Shown here piece after piece: positions 8,524-19,095 of a stretch of 64,000 nt of DNA. Source of the stretch: Paraburkholderia sp. BL25I1N1. Lineage in GTDB: Bacteria > Pseudomonadota > Gammaproteobacteria > Burkholderiales > Burkholderiaceae. The notes under the pieces were generated by a model, which had not been told where the DNA came from, searched no databases, and worked only from the letters and a program-made list of their open reading frames with translations. Numbering within the stretch: the first letter of the stretch is position 1; each line of letters starts with the position of its first letter. The stretch spans positions 1 to 64,000 of the forward strand of contig NZ_PVZB01000004.1 in assembly GCF_003002025.1 (NCBI RefSeq). The letters run 5' to 3'. The position numbers and the translations under genes were made by a program.

Positions 8524-10431
8524 ATGGTTTCGATACGTCTGCCTGACGGTTCTGTTCGACAGTACGAGCATCCGGTGACCGTCGCCGAAGTGGCCGCCTC
8601 GATCGGCCCCGGCCTCGCGAAAGCCGCGCTTGGCGGCAAGATCGACGGTGAACTGGTCGATACATCTGCGCTGATCGATCACGATGTGGCGTTGGCCATC
8701 GTCACCGAGAAAGACGCGGACGGTCTCGATATCATCCGTCACTCCACCGCGCACTTGCTTGCATACGCGGTGAAGGATCTGTACCCGGAAGCGCAGGTCA
8801 CGATCGGCCCGGTCATCGACAACGGTTTCTACTACGACTTCGCATACAACCGTCCGTTCACGCCGGAAGATCTCGAGAAGATCGAAAAGCGCATGCAGGA
8901 ACTCGCGAAGAAAGACGAACCCGTTTCGCGCCGCGTGGTGTCGCGCGACGAAGCGGTGGACTACTTCAAGAGCATCGGCGAAAAGTACAAGGCCGAGATC
9001 ATCGGATCAATTCCCGCTACCGACGACATCAAGCTGTACTCGCATGGCGGCTTCACCGATCTGTGCCGCGGTCCGCACGTGCCGTCCACCGGCAAGCTGA
9101 AAGTATTCAAGCTGATGAAGGTCGCGGGTGCCTACTGGCGCGGCGATTCGAAGAACGAACAATTGCAGCGCATCTACGGTACCGCCTGGACGAAGAAGGA
9201 AGACCAGGAAGCGTATCTGCACATGCTCGAAGAGGCGGAGAAGCGCGATCATCGCAAGCTCGGCAAGCAACTCGATCTGTTCCACATGCAGGACGAGTCG
9301 CCGGGCATGGTGTTCTGGCATCCGCGCGGCTGGACGCTGTGGCAGCAGGTCGAGCAATACATGCGCCGTCGCGTGAACGACGCGGGTTACCTCGAAATCA
9401 AGACGCCGATGATCATGGACCGTTCGCTTTGGGAAGCGTCGGGCCATTGGCAGAACTATCGTGAAAACATGTTCACGACGGAATCGGAAAAGCGCGACTA
9501 CGCGATCAAGCCGATGAACTGCCCCGGTCACGTGCAGGTGTTCAACCACGGTCTGCGCTCGTACCGCGATTTGCCGTTGCGTTACGCGGAATTTGGTTCG
9601 TGCCACCGCAATGAGTCGTCCGGCGCGCTGCACGGTCTGATGCGCGTGCGCGGTTTCGTGCAGGACGACGCGCACATTTTCTGTACCGAAGACCAGTTCA
9701 TCAGCGAATCGATCGCGTTCAATACGCTGGCGATGAGCGTCTACAAGGATTTTGGCTTCGACAATGTCGAGATCAAGCTGTCGCTGCGCCCGGACGCGCG
9801 TGCCGGCACGGATGAGACGTGGGATCGCGCGGAGCAGGGTCTGCGCGAGGCGCTGACGGCCTGCGGCGTGACGTGGGAAGAATTGCCGGGCGAGGGCGCC
9901 TTCTACGGCCCGAAGGTCGAATACCACATCAAGGACGCGCTTGGCCGCTCGTGGCAATGCGGTACGCTGCAGCTCGATATGGTGCTGCCGGAGCGTCTGG
10001 GCGCGGAGTACGTCGCCGAAGACAACAGCCGCCGCCGCCCGATCATGCTGCACCGGGCAATCGTCGGATCAATGGAGCGGTTCCTCGGCATTCTGATCGA
10101 GCACCATGCTGGTGCAATGCCCGCATGGCTCGCGCCGATGCAGGTCGTAGTGATGAATATCGCGGAAAGTCAGGCGGAATATGCGCGTTCTTTAGCCCAA
10201 TCGTTGCAAAAACAAGGGGTTAGAGTAGAGGCCGATTTGCGCAACGAGAAGATTAGCTATAAAATACGCGAGCACACGCTGGAAAAGGTGCCGTACCTGC
10301 TTGTGGTCGGCGACAAAGAGCGTGAAGCCCAAACGGTAGCCGTGCGTGCCCGTGGTGGTGTCGATCTGGGTGTGATGCCCCCCGACGCCTTCATTGAGCG
10401 TCTGCGCCAGGATGTGCAGTCGTTCAATTGA
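8524..10431 (+). CDS. thrS: Threonine-tRNA ligase
   Basis: Class II threonyl-tRNA synthetase, 635 residues, close to the E. coli length. Order: TGS domain (1-60, [20 protein letters not shown]), the editing/SAD domain ([19 protein letters not shown] and a [14 protein letters not shown] zinc-like motif), the class II catalytic core (C333 in [20 protein letters not shown]) and the C-terminal anticodon-binding domain. ATG 8524 has GGAG upstream and gives the normal family N-terminus MVSIRLPDG. It begins the thrS-infC-rpmI-rplT block. Confidence 0.97.
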   Translation: MVSIRLPDGSVRQYEHPVTVAEVAASIGPGLAKAALGGKIDGELVDTSALIDHDVALAIVTEKDADGLDIIRHSTAHLLAYAVKDLYPEAQVTIGPVIDNGFYYDFAYNRPFTPEDLEKIEKRMQELAKKDEPVSRRVVSRDEAVDYFKSIGEKYKAEIIGSIPATDDIKLYSHGGFTDLCRGPHVPSTGKLKVFKLMKVAGAYWRGDSKNEQLQRIYGTAWTKKEDQEAYLHMLEEAEKRDHRKLGKQLDLFHMQDESPGMVFWHPRGWTLWQQVEQYMRRRVNDAGYLEIKTPMIMDRSLWEASGHWQNYRENMFTTESEKRDYAIKPMNCPGHVQVFNHGLRSYRDLPLRYAEFGSCHRNESSGALHGLMRVRGFVQDDAHIFCTEDQFISESIAFNTLAMSVYKDFGFDNVEIKLSLRPDARAGTDETWDRAEQGLREALTACGVTWEELPGEGAFYGPKVEYHIKDALGRSWQCGTLQLDMVLPERLGAEYVAEDNSRRRPIMLHRAIVGSMERFLGILIEHHAGAMPAWLAPMQVVVMNIAESQAEYARSLAQSLQKQGVRVEADLRNEKISYKIREHTLEKVPYLLVVGDKEREAQTVAVRARGGVDLGVMPPDAFIERLRQDVQSFN

Positions 10432-10459
10432 GCCACTTGGCAGCCCGGCTCGTTTTTTT
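10430..10459 (+). terminator. Weak hairpin with T-run at the thrS/infC junction (possible attenuator)
   Basis: GAGCC (10430-10434, overlapping the thrS stop) pairs with GGCTC (10447-10451) and is followed by seven T (10453-10459). The stem is short, so strong termination is unlikely, but it could modulate transcription into infC. Confidence 0.35.
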
Positions 10460-10480
10460 AAATTTTAGAGGAAACGTAAC

Positions 10481-11005
10481 ATCGCTACTGATAAGTCTGC
10501 GCACCGCATCAACGGTGAAATTACGGCACCCGAGGTGCGTCTGGTCGGCGTCGAGAACGAACCGCTCGGCATCGTGAAACTCGCTGATGCGTTCCGCATG
10601 TCGGAACAGCAAGACGTGGATCTGGTCGAAATCGCTCCGCAAGCGGTTCCGCCGGTTTGCCGCTTGATGGACTACGGCAAGTTCAAGTACTCGGAAGCGA
10701 AGAAGCAACACGAGGCGAAGCTGAAGCAGAAGATCGTCCAGGTCAAGGAAGTCAAATTCCGCCCGGGTACTGATGACGGCGACTACAACGTCAAACTGCG
10801 CAACCTCATCCGCTTCCTCGACGACGGCGACAAGACGAAAATCACGTTGCGTTTCCGTGGCCGCGAAATGGCTCACCAGGAAATCGGTATGCGCATGCTC
10901 GAGCGCCTGCGCACGGACCTCGACGAAGTCGGTCAGGTCGAGCAGATGCCGAAAATGGAAGGGCGCCAGATGATCATGGTGCTCGCTCCGAAGAAAAAGA
11001 AGTAA
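10481..11005 (+). CDS. infC: Translation initiation factor IF-3 (ATC start codon)
   Basis: IF-3, 174 residues, with the N-terminal domain [14 protein letters not shown], basic linker ([14 protein letters not shown]) and C-terminal ribosome-binding domain ([31 protein letters not shown]). No ATG or GTG gives a full-length protein: GTG 10535 would remove the conserved first strand. ATC at 10481 follows AGAGGAA (10467-10473) at suitable distance and yields [14 protein letters not shown] after the initiator, matching the family start. Non-AUG starts in infC allow IF-3 to repress its own translation, as known in E. coli (AUU). Confidence 0.93.
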   Translation: MATDKSAHRINGEITAPEVRLVGVENEPLGIVKLADAFRMSEQQDVDLVEIAPQAVPPVCRLMDYGKFKYSEAKKQHEAKLKQKIVQVKEVKFRPGTDDGDYNVKLRNLIRFLDDGDKTKITLRFRGREMAHQEIGMRMLERLRTDLDEVGQVEQMPKMEGRQMIMVLAPKKKK

Positions 11006-11254
11006 GCGATCAGCGCTGCAGCGCACCGTGTGGTGCGCGCTCTGGTTGTGAGTAAAGTTTGAAACGATGCGGCGCCGGGTGTCCGGTGCCGCCTCAGCAG
11101 GTTTCGGAACGACGCGTGTACAATGCGCGTCGCTTCCCGAAAAGCGGCTGCCGGCAGTTCAGGCGGTCTGCATACCAAGTGGAGTGGGTTTCGAAGGGCG
11201 GGTAATGGCCAATGGCCGACCGCACACCCATATCCATCTAATAATGGAGTTGTC

Positions 11255-11452
11255 ATGCCGAAGATGAAGACCAAGAAGAGTGCTGCAAAGCGCTTCGTGG
11301 TGCGTCCGGGCGGTACCGTCAAGCGCGGTCAAGCCTTCAAGCGCCACATTCTTACCAAGAAGACCACCAAGAACAAACGCCATTTGCGCGGTTCGACGGC
11401 AGTTCATGATGCAGATATGAACTCCGTGCGCGCAATGCTGCCGTTCGCTTAA
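11255..11452 (+). CDS. rpmI: 50S ribosomal protein L35
   Basis: Small basic protein of 65 residues beginning [14 protein letters not shown], with TGxxKR-like [12 protein letters not shown] and KNKRHLRGS segments typical of bL35. Start 11255 has GGAG upstream; longer open frame upstream is not L35-like. It is followed by rplT after 29 bp. Confidence 0.97.
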   Translation: MPKMKTKKSAAKRFVVRPGGTVKRGQAFKRHILTKKTTKNKRHLRGSTAVHDADMNSVRAMLPFA

Positions 11453-11481
11453 CCCTTAACCGAAACTCATAGGAGCAAGAC

Positions 11482-11841
11482 ATGCCTCGAGTAAAACGTG
11501 GGGTTACCGCACGGGCCCGTCACAAGAAGATCATCAAGCTGGCCAAGGGTTACCGCGGCCGTCGCAATAACGTCTATCGCATCGCCAAGCAGGCGGTCAT
11601 GCGCGCAGGCCAATACGCCTACCGCGATCGCCGCAACAAGAAGCGTGTGTTCCGTGCATTGTGGATCACGCGTATCAACGCGGCGGTGCGTCAGCACGAC
11701 ATGACGTACAGCGTGTTCATCAACGGCCTGAAGAAGGCTTCGATCGAACTCGACCGCAAGGTGCTGGCTGACATGGCTGTGTTCGACAAGGCTGCTTTTG
11801 CTGCGATCGTTCAGCAGGTGAAAGCCGCCGTTGCAGCCTGA
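11482..11841 (+). CDS. rplT: 50S ribosomal protein L20
   Basis: bL20, 119 residues (usual about 118), starting [17 protein letters not shown] with the conserved [19 protein letters not shown] and [15 protein letters not shown] segments. Ribosome site AGGAG lies upstream. In E. coli L20 represses rpmI-rplT translation; no matching RNA structure was examined here. Confidence 0.98.
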
Positions 11842-11913
11842 TTGCGCTTCTGGCAATTAATACTGCGTGGTTCGTTGCAGCGAAGATCCGGTAGTCTCGG
11901 TGACGCTGCAGCA

Positions 11914-11944
11914 AAAACGGGGCTCCTCACCGAGCCCCGTTTTT
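11914..11944 (+). terminator. Rho-independent terminator between rplT and pheS
   Basis: Stem AAAACGGGGCTC (11914-11925) pairs with GAGCCCCGTTTT (11932-11943) around a 6-base loop and runs into T. No ATG-started Phe-rich leader peptide is found upstream, so a classical pheM-type attenuator is not supported. Confidence 0.85.
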
Positions 11945-11999
11945 GTTGGTAGAACCAGTTTTGCTTCGATTGAACACTGACGTTGAAATGATGGGATCA

Positions 12000-13013
12000 A
12001 TGGATCTGGACCAGATTGTCGCCGACGCGCAAAAAGCCTTCGCAGAAGCCTCCGACGTCACCACCCTCGAGAACGAGAAAGCGCGCTTTCTCGGCAAATC
12101 GGGTGCGCTGACCGAACTGTTGAAGGGCCTTGGCAAACTCGACCCCGAAACGCGCAAGACCGAAGGCGCACGGATCAACCTCGTCAAGCAACAAGTGGAA
12201 GCCGCGTTGACAGCCCGCCGTCAGGCGCTGGCCGACGTGCTGCTGAACCAGCGCCTCGCCGCTGAAGCCATTGACGTCACGCTGCCGGGCCGCGGCACCG
12301 GCGCAGGCAGTCTGCACCCGGTGATGCGCACGTGGGAGCGCGTCGAACAGATTTTCCGTACGATCGGATTCGACGTGGCCGACGGCCCCGAAATCGAAAC
12401 CGACTGGTACAACTTCACCTCGCTGAACAGCCCGGAAAATCATCCGGCGCGTTCCATGCAGGACACCTTCTACGTCGACGGCAAAGATGCCGACGGCCGC
12501 CAACTGCTGCTGCGCACGCACACCAGCCCGATGCAGGTTCGCTATGCGCGCACCAACACGCCGCCTATCAAGGTGATCGTTCCGGGCCGCACGTACCGTG
12601 TGGATAGCGACGCGACGCATTCGCCGATGTTCAACCAGGTCGAAGGCCTGTGGATCGACGAGAACATCAGCTTCGCTGATCTGAAGGGCGTCTACACCGA
12701 CTTTCTCAAGAAATTCTTCGAGCGCGACGACATTCTCGTGCGCTTCCGTCCGTCGTATTTTCCGTTCACCGAACCGTCGGCCGAGATCGACATGTTGTTC
12801 GAAACGGGCAAGAACGCCGGCAAGTGGCTCGAAATTTCGGGCTCGGGCCAGGTTCATCCCACGGTGATCCGCAACATGGGCCTCGACCCGGAGCGTTACA
12901 TCGGCTTTGCTTTCGGCAGCGGCCTCGAGCGGCTCACCATGTTGCGTTATGGCGTGCAAGACCTGCGTCTGTTCTTCGAAAACGACCTGCGTTTCCTGCG
13001 TCAATTCGCCTGA
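12000..13013 (+). CDS. pheS: Phenylalanine-tRNA ligase alpha subunit
   Basis: Class II synthetase catalytic subunit, 337 residues. The N-terminal coiled coil (1-90) precedes the core with [19 protein letters not shown], motif 2 ([12 protein letters not shown]) and motif 3 ([17 protein letters not shown]). [14 protein letters not shown] is the family start; in-frame ATGs at 11988 and 11991 are just upstream and cannot be excluded. It forms an alpha2-beta2 enzyme with PheT. Confidence 0.95.
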   Translation: MDLDQIVADAQKAFAEASDVTTLENEKARFLGKSGALTELLKGLGKLDPETRKTEGARINLVKQQVEAALTARRQALADVLLNQRLAAEAIDVTLPGRGTGAGSLHPVMRTWERVEQIFRTIGFDVADGPEIETDWYNFTSLNSPENHPARSMQDTFYVDGKDADGRQLLLRTHTSPMQVRYARTNTPPIKVIVPGRTYRVDSDATHSPMFNQVEGLWIDENISFADLKGVYTDFLKKFFERDDILVRFRPSYFPFTEPSAEIDMLFETGKNAGKWLEISGSGQVHPTVIRNMGLDPERYIGFAFGSGLERLTMLRYGVQDLRLFFENDLRFLRQFA

Positions 13014-13177
13014 ACCGGCGCGTACGAACGCGACAAGCATAGAGCGCGGCAAGGCACACAGTGCCTGCCGCCTGCAGCGTCCCCGGCAGTGTCCGATGAG
13101 TGGCATCGCATGAACATCGCGCCGAGTCAAAACATTGCCGGACGTGGACCTAACCTGATCAGAACGTACACAGAACC

Positions 13178-15613
13178 ATGCAATTCCCGGAATCCTGGCT
13201 GAGAACCTTTGTCGATCCGCAACTGACGACCGACGAACTGTCGCACGCGTTGACGATGGCGGGTCTCGAAGTCGAAGACCTGCGGCCGGCCGCGCCGCCG
13301 ACCTCGAAGATCGTCGTCGGCCAGGTGCTGGAAGTCGTCAAGCACCCGGACGCGGACAAGCTCAACGTGTGTCAGGTCGACGCCGGCACGGGCGCGACGC
13401 TGAACATCGTGTGCGGTGCGCCGAACGTGGCGCCCGGCATCAAGGTGCCGGTCGCGCTGGTCGGCGCGCAACTGCCGCCCGCTGAAGAAGGCGGCGCGCC
13501 GTTCGCGATCAAGCTCTCGAAGCTACGCGGCGTGGAAAGCCAGGGCATGCTGTGCTCGGCACGCGAACTGAAGCTCTCTGAAGATCATAGCGGCCTGCTG
13601 ATCCTGCCGGAAGATACGCCGATCGGCCAGGACATCCGCGAAACGCTCAATCTCGACGACACCGTGTTCGAGATCAAGCTGACGCCGAACAAGGCGGATT
13701 GCCTGTCGGTGTTCGGCGTGGCGCGCGAGACCTCGGCGATCACCGGCGCGCCGCTGCGCCCGCTCGAGATCAAGCCGGTCGAAGTGAAGCTCAACGAGAC
13801 GCTGCCCGTCAAAATCTCGGCGCCGGATCTGTGCGGCCGTTTCTCGGGCCGCGTGATTCGCGGCGTGAACGCGCGCGCCAAGTCGCCGCAGTGGATGGTC
13901 GAGCGTCTGGAGCGTTCGGGCCAGCGCAGCATCTCCGCGCTGGTCGATATCTCGAACTATGTGATGCTCGAACTGGGTCGTCCGTCGCACGTGTTCGATC
14001 TGGACAAGATTCACGGCGGCATGGACGTGCGCTGGGGCCGCAAGGGCGAAACGCTCAAGCTGCTGAACGGCAACACCGTCGAACTCGATGAAACGGTTGG
14101 CGTGATCGCCGACGAGCAGCACATCGAAAGTCTCGCGGGCATCATGGGCGGCGACAGCACGGCCGTCACGCTCGACACCACCAACATCTATCTCGAAGCC
14201 GCCTTCTGGTGGCCCGACAGCATTCGTGGCCGCTCGCGCAAGTACAACTTCTCGACTGATGCAGGCCATCGCTTCGAACGCGGCGTCGACTATGCGACCA
14301 CCGTCGATCATATCGAACGCATCACGCAACTGATCCTCGACATTTGCGGCGGCGCAGCCGGCCCGGTCGACGATCAGATCGTCAACGTGCCGAAGCGCGA
14401 GCCCGTGAAGATGCGTGTTTCGCGTGCGAACCGCATCATCGGCATCAAGATCGACGCGGACGAAATCGCGCAGATTTTCACGCGCCTCGGTCTGTCGTTC
14501 GAGCGCAGTGAAGACACGTTCTCGGTGATCCCGCCGTCGTATCGCTTCGATATCGAAATCGAAGAAGACCTGATCGAAGAAGTCGCGCGCATCTACGGCT
14601 TCGAAAAAATTCCGGCGCGTCCGCCGGTCGCGACCAGCGAGATGCGCGCGACCAATGAGACGCAGCGTTCGATCCACGAGCTCCGTCACGCGCTCGCGGC
14701 GCGCGACTACGCGGAGACGGTGAACTTCAGTTTCGTCGACGCCGAGTGGGAACAGGACTTCGCCGGCAACGACAAGCCGGTACGTCTGCTGAATCCGATT
14801 GCGAGCCACTTGTCGGTGATGCGCACGACTCTGTTCGGCAGCCTGATTCACGTGCTGCGTACGAATCTGAACCGTCGCACGGCGGATCGTGTACGCGTGT
14901 TCGAAGCCGGTCGCGTGTTCCTGCACGATCCGTCGATCAAGGCCGGTGAGCTCACGGTCGAAGGCTTCGCGCAGCCGAAGATGATCGGCGTCCTCGCGTA
15001 CGGTCCCGCGCTCGAAGAGCAGTGGGGCGCGGCGACGCGCACGGTCGACTACTTCGACGTGAAGGGCGACCTGGAAGCCGTGCTGGCGCCGGCCGTCGCG
15101 CGCTTCGTCAAAGCGGAGCATCCGGCGTTGCATCCGGGACGCAGCGCGCGTATCGAACTGAATGGCCGCGCAGTCGGCTGGATTGGCGAATTGCATCCGC
15201 GCTGGATGCAAAAATATGATTTACCGCATGCACCGATTCTGTTTGAAATCGAAGCGGAAGCATTAATGCAGCGCGTATTGCCGATTCCGTCTGAAGTGTC
15301 TAAGTTTCAGCCGGTGCGTCGTGATATTGCGGTGGTCGTCGATCAGAAAATCGAGGTCCAGGCACTGCTGGACGAGCTCCAGAAGGCCCAGTCCGAACCC
15401 GCCTGCAAGACGGTTCAGAAGGTTGTGCTTTTCGACGAATTCCGTCCAAAATCAAACACTTCCGGTGGTCTCGGCGCTCACGAGAAAAGCCTTGCGTTCC
15501 GTGTGACCTTGCAAGATACTGGCGGAACCCTTCAGGATGAAACGGTCGATCTGGCTATTCATACTCTGGTGGAACGTCTGGCTCGAGTATATGGCGCACG
15601 GTTGCGCGGATAA
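13178..15613 (+). CDS. pheT: Phenylalanine-tRNA ligase beta subunit
   Basis: 811 residues (E. coli about 795). Domains in order: tRNA-binding EMAP/Myf-like domain (about 39-150, [22 protein letters not shown]), B3/4 editing domain, B5 domain ([19 protein letters not shown]), the catalytic-like core ([20 protein letters not shown]) and a C-terminal anticodon-binding FDX-ACB domain ([15 protein letters not shown]). It lies 164 bp after pheS with no terminator between, so the two are expected on one transcript. Confidence 0.97.
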   Translation: MQFPESWLRTFVDPQLTTDELSHALTMAGLEVEDLRPAAPPTSKIVVGQVLEVVKHPDADKLNVCQVDAGTGATLNIVCGAPNVAPGIKVPVALVGAQLPPAEEGGAPFAIKLSKLRGVESQGMLCSARELKLSEDHSGLLILPEDTPIGQDIRETLNLDDTVFEIKLTPNKADCLSVFGVARETSAITGAPLRPLEIKPVEVKLNETLPVKISAPDLCGRFSGRVIRGVNARAKSPQWMVERLERSGQRSISALVDISNYVMLELGRPSHVFDLDKIHGGMDVRWGRKGETLKLLNGNTVELDETVGVIADEQHIESLAGIMGGDSTAVTLDTTNIYLEAAFWWPDSIRGRSRKYNFSTDAGHRFERGVDYATTVDHIERITQLILDICGGAAGPVDDQIVNVPKREPVKMRVSRANRIIGIKIDADEIAQIFTRLGLSFERSEDTFSVIPPSYRFDIEIEEDLIEEVARIYGFEKIPARPPVATSEMRATNETQRSIHELRHALAARDYAETVNFSFVDAEWEQDFAGNDKPVRLLNPIASHLSVMRTTLFGSLIHVLRTNLNRRTADRVRVFEAGRVFLHDPSIKAGELTVEGFAQPKMIGVLAYGPALEEQWGAATRTVDYFDVKGDLEAVLAPAVARFVKAEHPALHPGRSARIELNGRAVGWIGELHPRWMQKYDLPHAPILFEIEAEALMQRVLPIPSEVSKFQPVRRDIAVVVDQKIEVQALLDELQKAQSEPACKTVQKVVLFDEFRPKSNTSGGLGAHEKSLAFRVTLQDTGGTLQDETVDLAIHTLVERLARVYGARLRG

Positions 15614-15682
15614 CCCGCATTTAACAATTGCACGGCTGTATCCGCATCCATTGTTTCCCGCTTGGCGCGCCATTTGATAGAT

Positions 15683-16093
15683 ATGAATGAAATGAACTCG
15701 AGTGATTTCGAAGCCCTTCTTACGGCGCAGCGTAGCGCCATGATTCGCGAAATTCCGACATCACCCGCCGTCGTTTCCACTGAAACGCCGACGCTCACCA
15801 AGGCGGAACTTGCTGAGTTGCTGTTCGACAATGTCGGGCTCAACAAGCGGGAAGCGAAAGACATGGTCGAAGCGTTTTTCGAGGTGATCCGCGACGCGCT
15901 CGAGAGTGGCGACAGCGTGAAGCTGTCGGGGTTCGGCAACTTCCAGTTGCGCGACAAACCCCAGCGTCCCGGCAGAAACCCGAAGACCGGCGAGGCGATT
16001 CCAATCGCCGCGCGTCGCGTTGTGACGTTCCATGCAAGTCAAAAGCTGAAAGCACTGGTTGAGAACGGCGCTGACGCGAGCTTCACGCGCTAA
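15683..16093 (+). CDS. ihfA: Integration host factor subunit alpha with an N-terminal extension
   Basis: The IHF-alpha core starts at about residue 37 ([23 protein letters not shown]) and includes the beta-arm [22 protein letters not shown] whose proline intercalates DNA. Total length is 136 residues against 99 in E. coli: about 36 extra residues at the N-terminus (from [13 protein letters not shown]) are polar and of unknown role. Start 15683 is chosen over an ATG at 15662, but both give an extension. Its position after pheT and before a MerR gene is the common proteobacterial order. Confidence 0.93.
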   Translation: MNEMNSSDFEALLTAQRSAMIREIPTSPAVVSTETPTLTKAELAELLFDNVGLNKREAKDMVEAFFEVIRDALESGDSVKLSGFGNFQLRDKPQRPGRNPKTGEAIPIAARRVVTFHASQKLKALVENGADASFTR

Positions 16094-16139
16094 TCGACTG
16101 GCGCGTTCCTGCGCAACCCACCACGACGGCTAACTGACG

Positions 16140-16553
16140 ATGACAGCGACGATCGAAAAAGTCGTCTTGCCTCCGATTCCGGCGAAGCGTTACTTCACGA
16201 TTGGTGAGGTCAGCGAACTATGCGGCGTGAAACCGCATGTCTTGCGCTACTGGGAGCAGGAGTTCACGCAGTTGAGGCCGGTCAAGCGGCGTGGCAACCG
16301 TCGCTACTACCAGCATCACGAGGTGCTGTTGATCCGGCGGATTCGCGAGTTGTTGTACGAACAGGGCTTCACGATCAACGGCGCGCGCAACCGGCTCGAT
16401 TCACATGGCGGTGGAGCGCACGGTGCGCCGGGCGGTGCGATCGAGGAAGGCGAGGGTGCTGCGGTGCCGGCGGCAACCACAGCCGCCACCACGGTAGACG
16501 TCGAGCAGTTGCGTAAGGAATTGCTGCACGTAATCGATTTGTTGGGGCGCTAG
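16140..16553 (+). CDS. MerR family transcriptional regulator
   Basis: 137 residues with an N-terminal MerR winged helix ([25 protein letters not shown], then [13 protein letters not shown]). The helix lacks the cysteines of metal-sensing MerR proteins, and the tail (about 90-137) is Ala/Gly-rich and low in complexity. This MerR-like gene directly after ihfA is a conserved arrangement in proteobacteria; its target is not evident. It is 46 bp from ihfA and may be co-transcribed. Confidence 0.9.
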   Translation: MTATIEKVVLPPIPAKRYFTIGEVSELCGVKPHVLRYWEQEFTQLRPVKRRGNRRYYQHHEVLLIRRIRELLYEQGFTINGARNRLDSHGGGAHGAPGGAIEEGEGAAVPAATTAATTVDVEQLRKELLHVIDLLGR

Positions 16554-16616
16554 TCGCGTTTGTTAGCAGAAGGCGGTTCTAATCGAATGAAGTGTCTGTT
16601 ATAATTTTTAGCTGTT

Positions 16617-16694
<78 letters not shown>

Positions 16695-16698
16695 GATT

Positions 16699-16738
16699 AA
16701 AAAGCCGCACGCCCAAAGGCGTCGCGGCTTTTTTGTTT
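16699..16738 (+). terminator. Terminator after tRNA-Pro
   Basis: AAAAAGCCGC (16699-16708) pairs with GCGGCTTTTT (from 16724), with an inner stem ACGCC/GGCGT and one bulged C, followed by a T-run. Confidence 0.85.
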
Positions 16739-17291
16739 TTGGCCGCCACTGCGGCAGGGCTGCGATCGTTCGTCGCACCGATCACGATCACATCATTTGA
16801 GCCGCGTACCACTCCGCCCCGAGCCTCTCGCACGCGGCAACGTGACACTGCTTCACGCGAGGCAGGCTGTACATCAGGGCCTGCACTGACGCGCGACTGA
16901 CCCTCTTCTCGCGCAACCGCTCGGCGACGACTATCCGCTTGCCGGCCGCAGACCTAAACGCCGTTATGATGACGCGTGGATCATCCGGCATCTCTGCCGC
17001 GCTTTCTAACGGAAATTTTTCCGACGCACGTACGTTACGGCGGCTTTGCGTTCTGCTGCAACGCGGCCAGTGAGCCATTCGGCGGACGGGCGCTGAGAGG
17101 TCTGGGCTCGGCTCGTTCGATCTTGAGCAAGCCGGTGCGCCAGTCTACGACCAGCGGCTCGATCGCAGCCGCTCGTTTTCGAATAAGCGCTCTACAGATT
17201 TGCGCATCACCTGTATCCCACTCCTGATCCGCGCGTCTACCATGCACGTTTGCCCGCCGCGTGCGGCGCGTCTTGATCAACGGGTTTCCGC
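16739..17291. other. Gap between tRNA-Pro and the thioesterase gene
   Basis: About 550 bp without a convincing gene. It holds one weak minus-strand frame (16788-16991). No integrase, transposase, att-like duplication of the tRNA end or other mobile signature is seen, although tRNA 3' ends are common insertion points. Confidence 0.5.
16788..16991 (-). CDS. Possible small basic protein, unrecognised
   Basis: A 67-residue frame starting MPDDPRVIITAFRSAAGK and ending EWYAAQMM. Composition is protein-like (mixed hydrophobic and basic, a plausible helix LMYSLPRVKQCHVAACERLG) rather than the Arg-rich look of shadow frames, and nothing overlaps it. I do not recognise a family. A longer start at 17078 exists. 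It may be a real small gene, a decayed fragment or chance. Confidence 0.3.
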   Translation of the reverse strand: MPDDPRVIITAFRSAAGKRIVVAERLREKRVSRASVQALMYSLPRVKQCHVAACERLGAEWYAAQMM

Positions 17292-17867
17292 ATGAGTCTG
17301 CTACTTCGTTTGTTACTTCTGATATTCACCAGCCGGCGCCGCAGCCGGCTGCATGTGCTCGATACGTGCGTCACGCCGTTTCGCGTCTGGTTGAATGACC
17401 TCGACGTGTTGCTTCACATGAACAACGGTCGTTATTTCACGATCCTCGATCTGGCGCGCGTCGATTTGATGATGCGCAGCGGCTTGTGGCGTCAATTGAA
17501 GGCACAGCGCTGGTATCCGGTTGTCACGCTGGAAACGATGCGTTTTCACCGTTCGCTCGAACTCGGCAATCGCTATGACGTCCGGACCCGCGTGATCGGC
17601 TGGGACGACAAGCATATCTTCATCGAACAAGGGTTCGTGCGTGACAACGCGCAAGTGGCGCTGGCCATCGTGCGGGCACGCTTTCTGAAGCGAGGCGGCG
17701 GTGTCGTGACTACTGCCGAGTTAATGCAACTGTCCGGCGTGACGCAGTCATCGCCGGCGTTGCCCGAATGGATCGCGCGTTGGAGCGAGGCCGAAGGAGG
17801 GATGGTGTTTCCGTCGGCTTCGTCTATTCCAGGCCAACAGGATGCGAGCATCGTCACGCGTCGGTAA
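17292..17867 (+). CDS. Acyl-CoA thioesterase-like protein (THEM6-type hotdog)
   Basis: 191 residues. A hydrophobic start (MSLLLRLLLLIFTSRRR) could be a membrane anchor or signal-anchor, followed by a hotdog domain with WLNDLDVLLHMNNGRYF (33-49), the equivalent of the D-x-x-x-HxNN thioesterase motif with D38. The C-terminus is polar. The arrangement resembles membrane-associated THEM6-like proteins of proteobacteria. Substrate is unknown. It stands alone on the plus strand. Confidence 0.85.
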   Translation: MSLLLRLLLLIFTSRRRSRLHVLDTCVTPFRVWLNDLDVLLHMNNGRYFTILDLARVDLMMRSGLWRQLKAQRWYPVVTLETMRFHRSLELGNRYDVRTRVIGWDDKHIFIEQGFVRDNAQVALAIVRARFLKRGGGVVTTAELMQLSGVTQSSPALPEWIARWSEAEGGMVFPSASSIPGQQDASIVTRR

Positions 17868-18004
17868 GCACTCTGTCGTGCGGGTCCAGGCGCGCCCGCA
17901 TCAAACGGCATCCTGAACGAACTACTGATACCACGCAGCCAATCGATCATTAGGAGCGCCAGCCGCGCTTGCACTTCCGTATGCGCCTGCGGCGAAGTGA
18001 TGTT

Positions 18005-19060
18005 CTATTCATAGTTACGAAGCTGCGACGGCATGAGATACGCCGACCGGTCGCCATTCAGCACTGAAGCCAGAACATGCATATCGATGCTGCCTCCAGT
18101 TAGCACAGCGGCAATGCGCTTACCGGCAAAATAAGGGTGGAGGGCCGCGGCAAGCGCAACCGCGCCCGCGCCTTCGACGACAAGATGATTGTGCTTCGCC
18201 AGACAGCGGATAGCTTCGGCCGTGTCCTCGAGCGTTGACACAATGACGCCGTCCACCAACGCATTGAGGTATGGCCAATTCGCCTCGAGCACGGTCGAGA
18301 CGCCGATGCCCGCGATCATGGGCGTCGAGTCGACAGATACCTCAACGATAGCGCCGGCCGCAAGAGAAGAATAGAACGGTGCCGCCGCTTCGCTTTCGCA
18401 CGCATACAATTTCGCGCGCGAGTCCCAATGCGCGCACGCCAGCGCAGTACCCATGATCAACCCGCCGCCGCCGAAGGGCACGAGGATCACGTCGACATCC
18501 GGCAGGTCTTCCAGGATCTCCTGTCCGATCGACGCGTCGCCGACGATCACATCGCGACACGCACAAGGATGCAGAAATGTGCCGGTTTCGCCGGGCGGTA
18601 TTTCACCGCACAGTATTGCCCACCATCTTTCGTAGGGCACTTCGATCACCTCGGCGCCCAGCGAGCGAAGCGCCTCGATTTTGCTCCTTGCTGCGGTATC
18701 GGTGACATACACCCTGACGTCCGCGCCGCGAACCCTCGTCGCTTCGGTCACGCCAAGCGCGAAGTTGCCGGTGCTCGCCGTGTAGACACCGTTCGCCAGT
18801 TGAGCGGCCGTAAGGCTCGATACCGCATTCAGCGCGCAGCGTATCTTGAACGACCCTCGTGGCTGAAGGTTCTCCGGTTTGAGAAACACGCTTCGATCCG
18901 TGGCAGCGGCGTAGGGCAACAGCGGTGTGCGGACGACGGTTCCCCGGATCGTCTCCGATGCGCGCTCGATATCGGCTCGGGAAACGTCGCCGAGATAGCC
19001 CGAGCCGACATCATTCCCGAAAGACGTGCGCGCACGATGCAGAATGCCAGGAAAGCTCAT
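18005..19060 (-). CDS. PLP-dependent serine/threonine dehydratase family enzyme
   Basis: 351 residues, fold type II PLP enzyme. The PLP lysine is K72 in RGSFKIR; the phosphate-binding loop is VPFGGGGLIMG; ASTGNFALGV is the asparagine loop. The family includes threonine dehydratase, serine racemase and hydroxyaspartate dehydratase; there is no ACT domain, so it is catabolic-type. Start 19060 has GAGGAC upstream. It lies 35 bp after a Rieske-P450 gene on the same strand, so they probably share an operon. An oxidation followed by water elimination from a hydroxylated amino acid is an inference only. Confidence 0.85.
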   Translation of the reverse strand: MSFPGILHRARTSFGNDVGSGYLGDVSRADIERASETIRGTVVRTPLLPYAAATDRSVFLKPENLQPRGSFKIRCALNAVSSLTAAQLANGVYTASTGNFALGVTEATRVRGADVRVYVTDTAARSKIEALRSLGAEVIEVPYERWWAILCGEIPPGETGTFLHPCACRDVIVGDASIGQEILEDLPDVDVILVPFGGGGLIMGTALACAHWDSRAKLYACESEAAAPFYSSLAAGAIVEVSVDSTPMIAGIGVSTVLEANWPYLNALVDGVIVSTLEDTAEAIRCLAKHNHLVVEGAGAVALAAALHPYFAGKRIAAVLTGGSIDMHVLASVLNGDRSAYLMPSQLRNYE

Positions 19061-19095
19061 GATGTCCTCGCTTTCGTATTCGTTGAAGGGATCGA

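Noticed and set aside
11842..11999. pheM-type leader peptide attenuator before pheS
   Set aside because: A terminator is present, but no ATG-started Phe-rich short frame precedes it.
13523..15211. 562-codon minus-strand open frame
   Set aside because: Fully antisense to pheT; no recognisable domain and composition typical of a codon-bias artefact.
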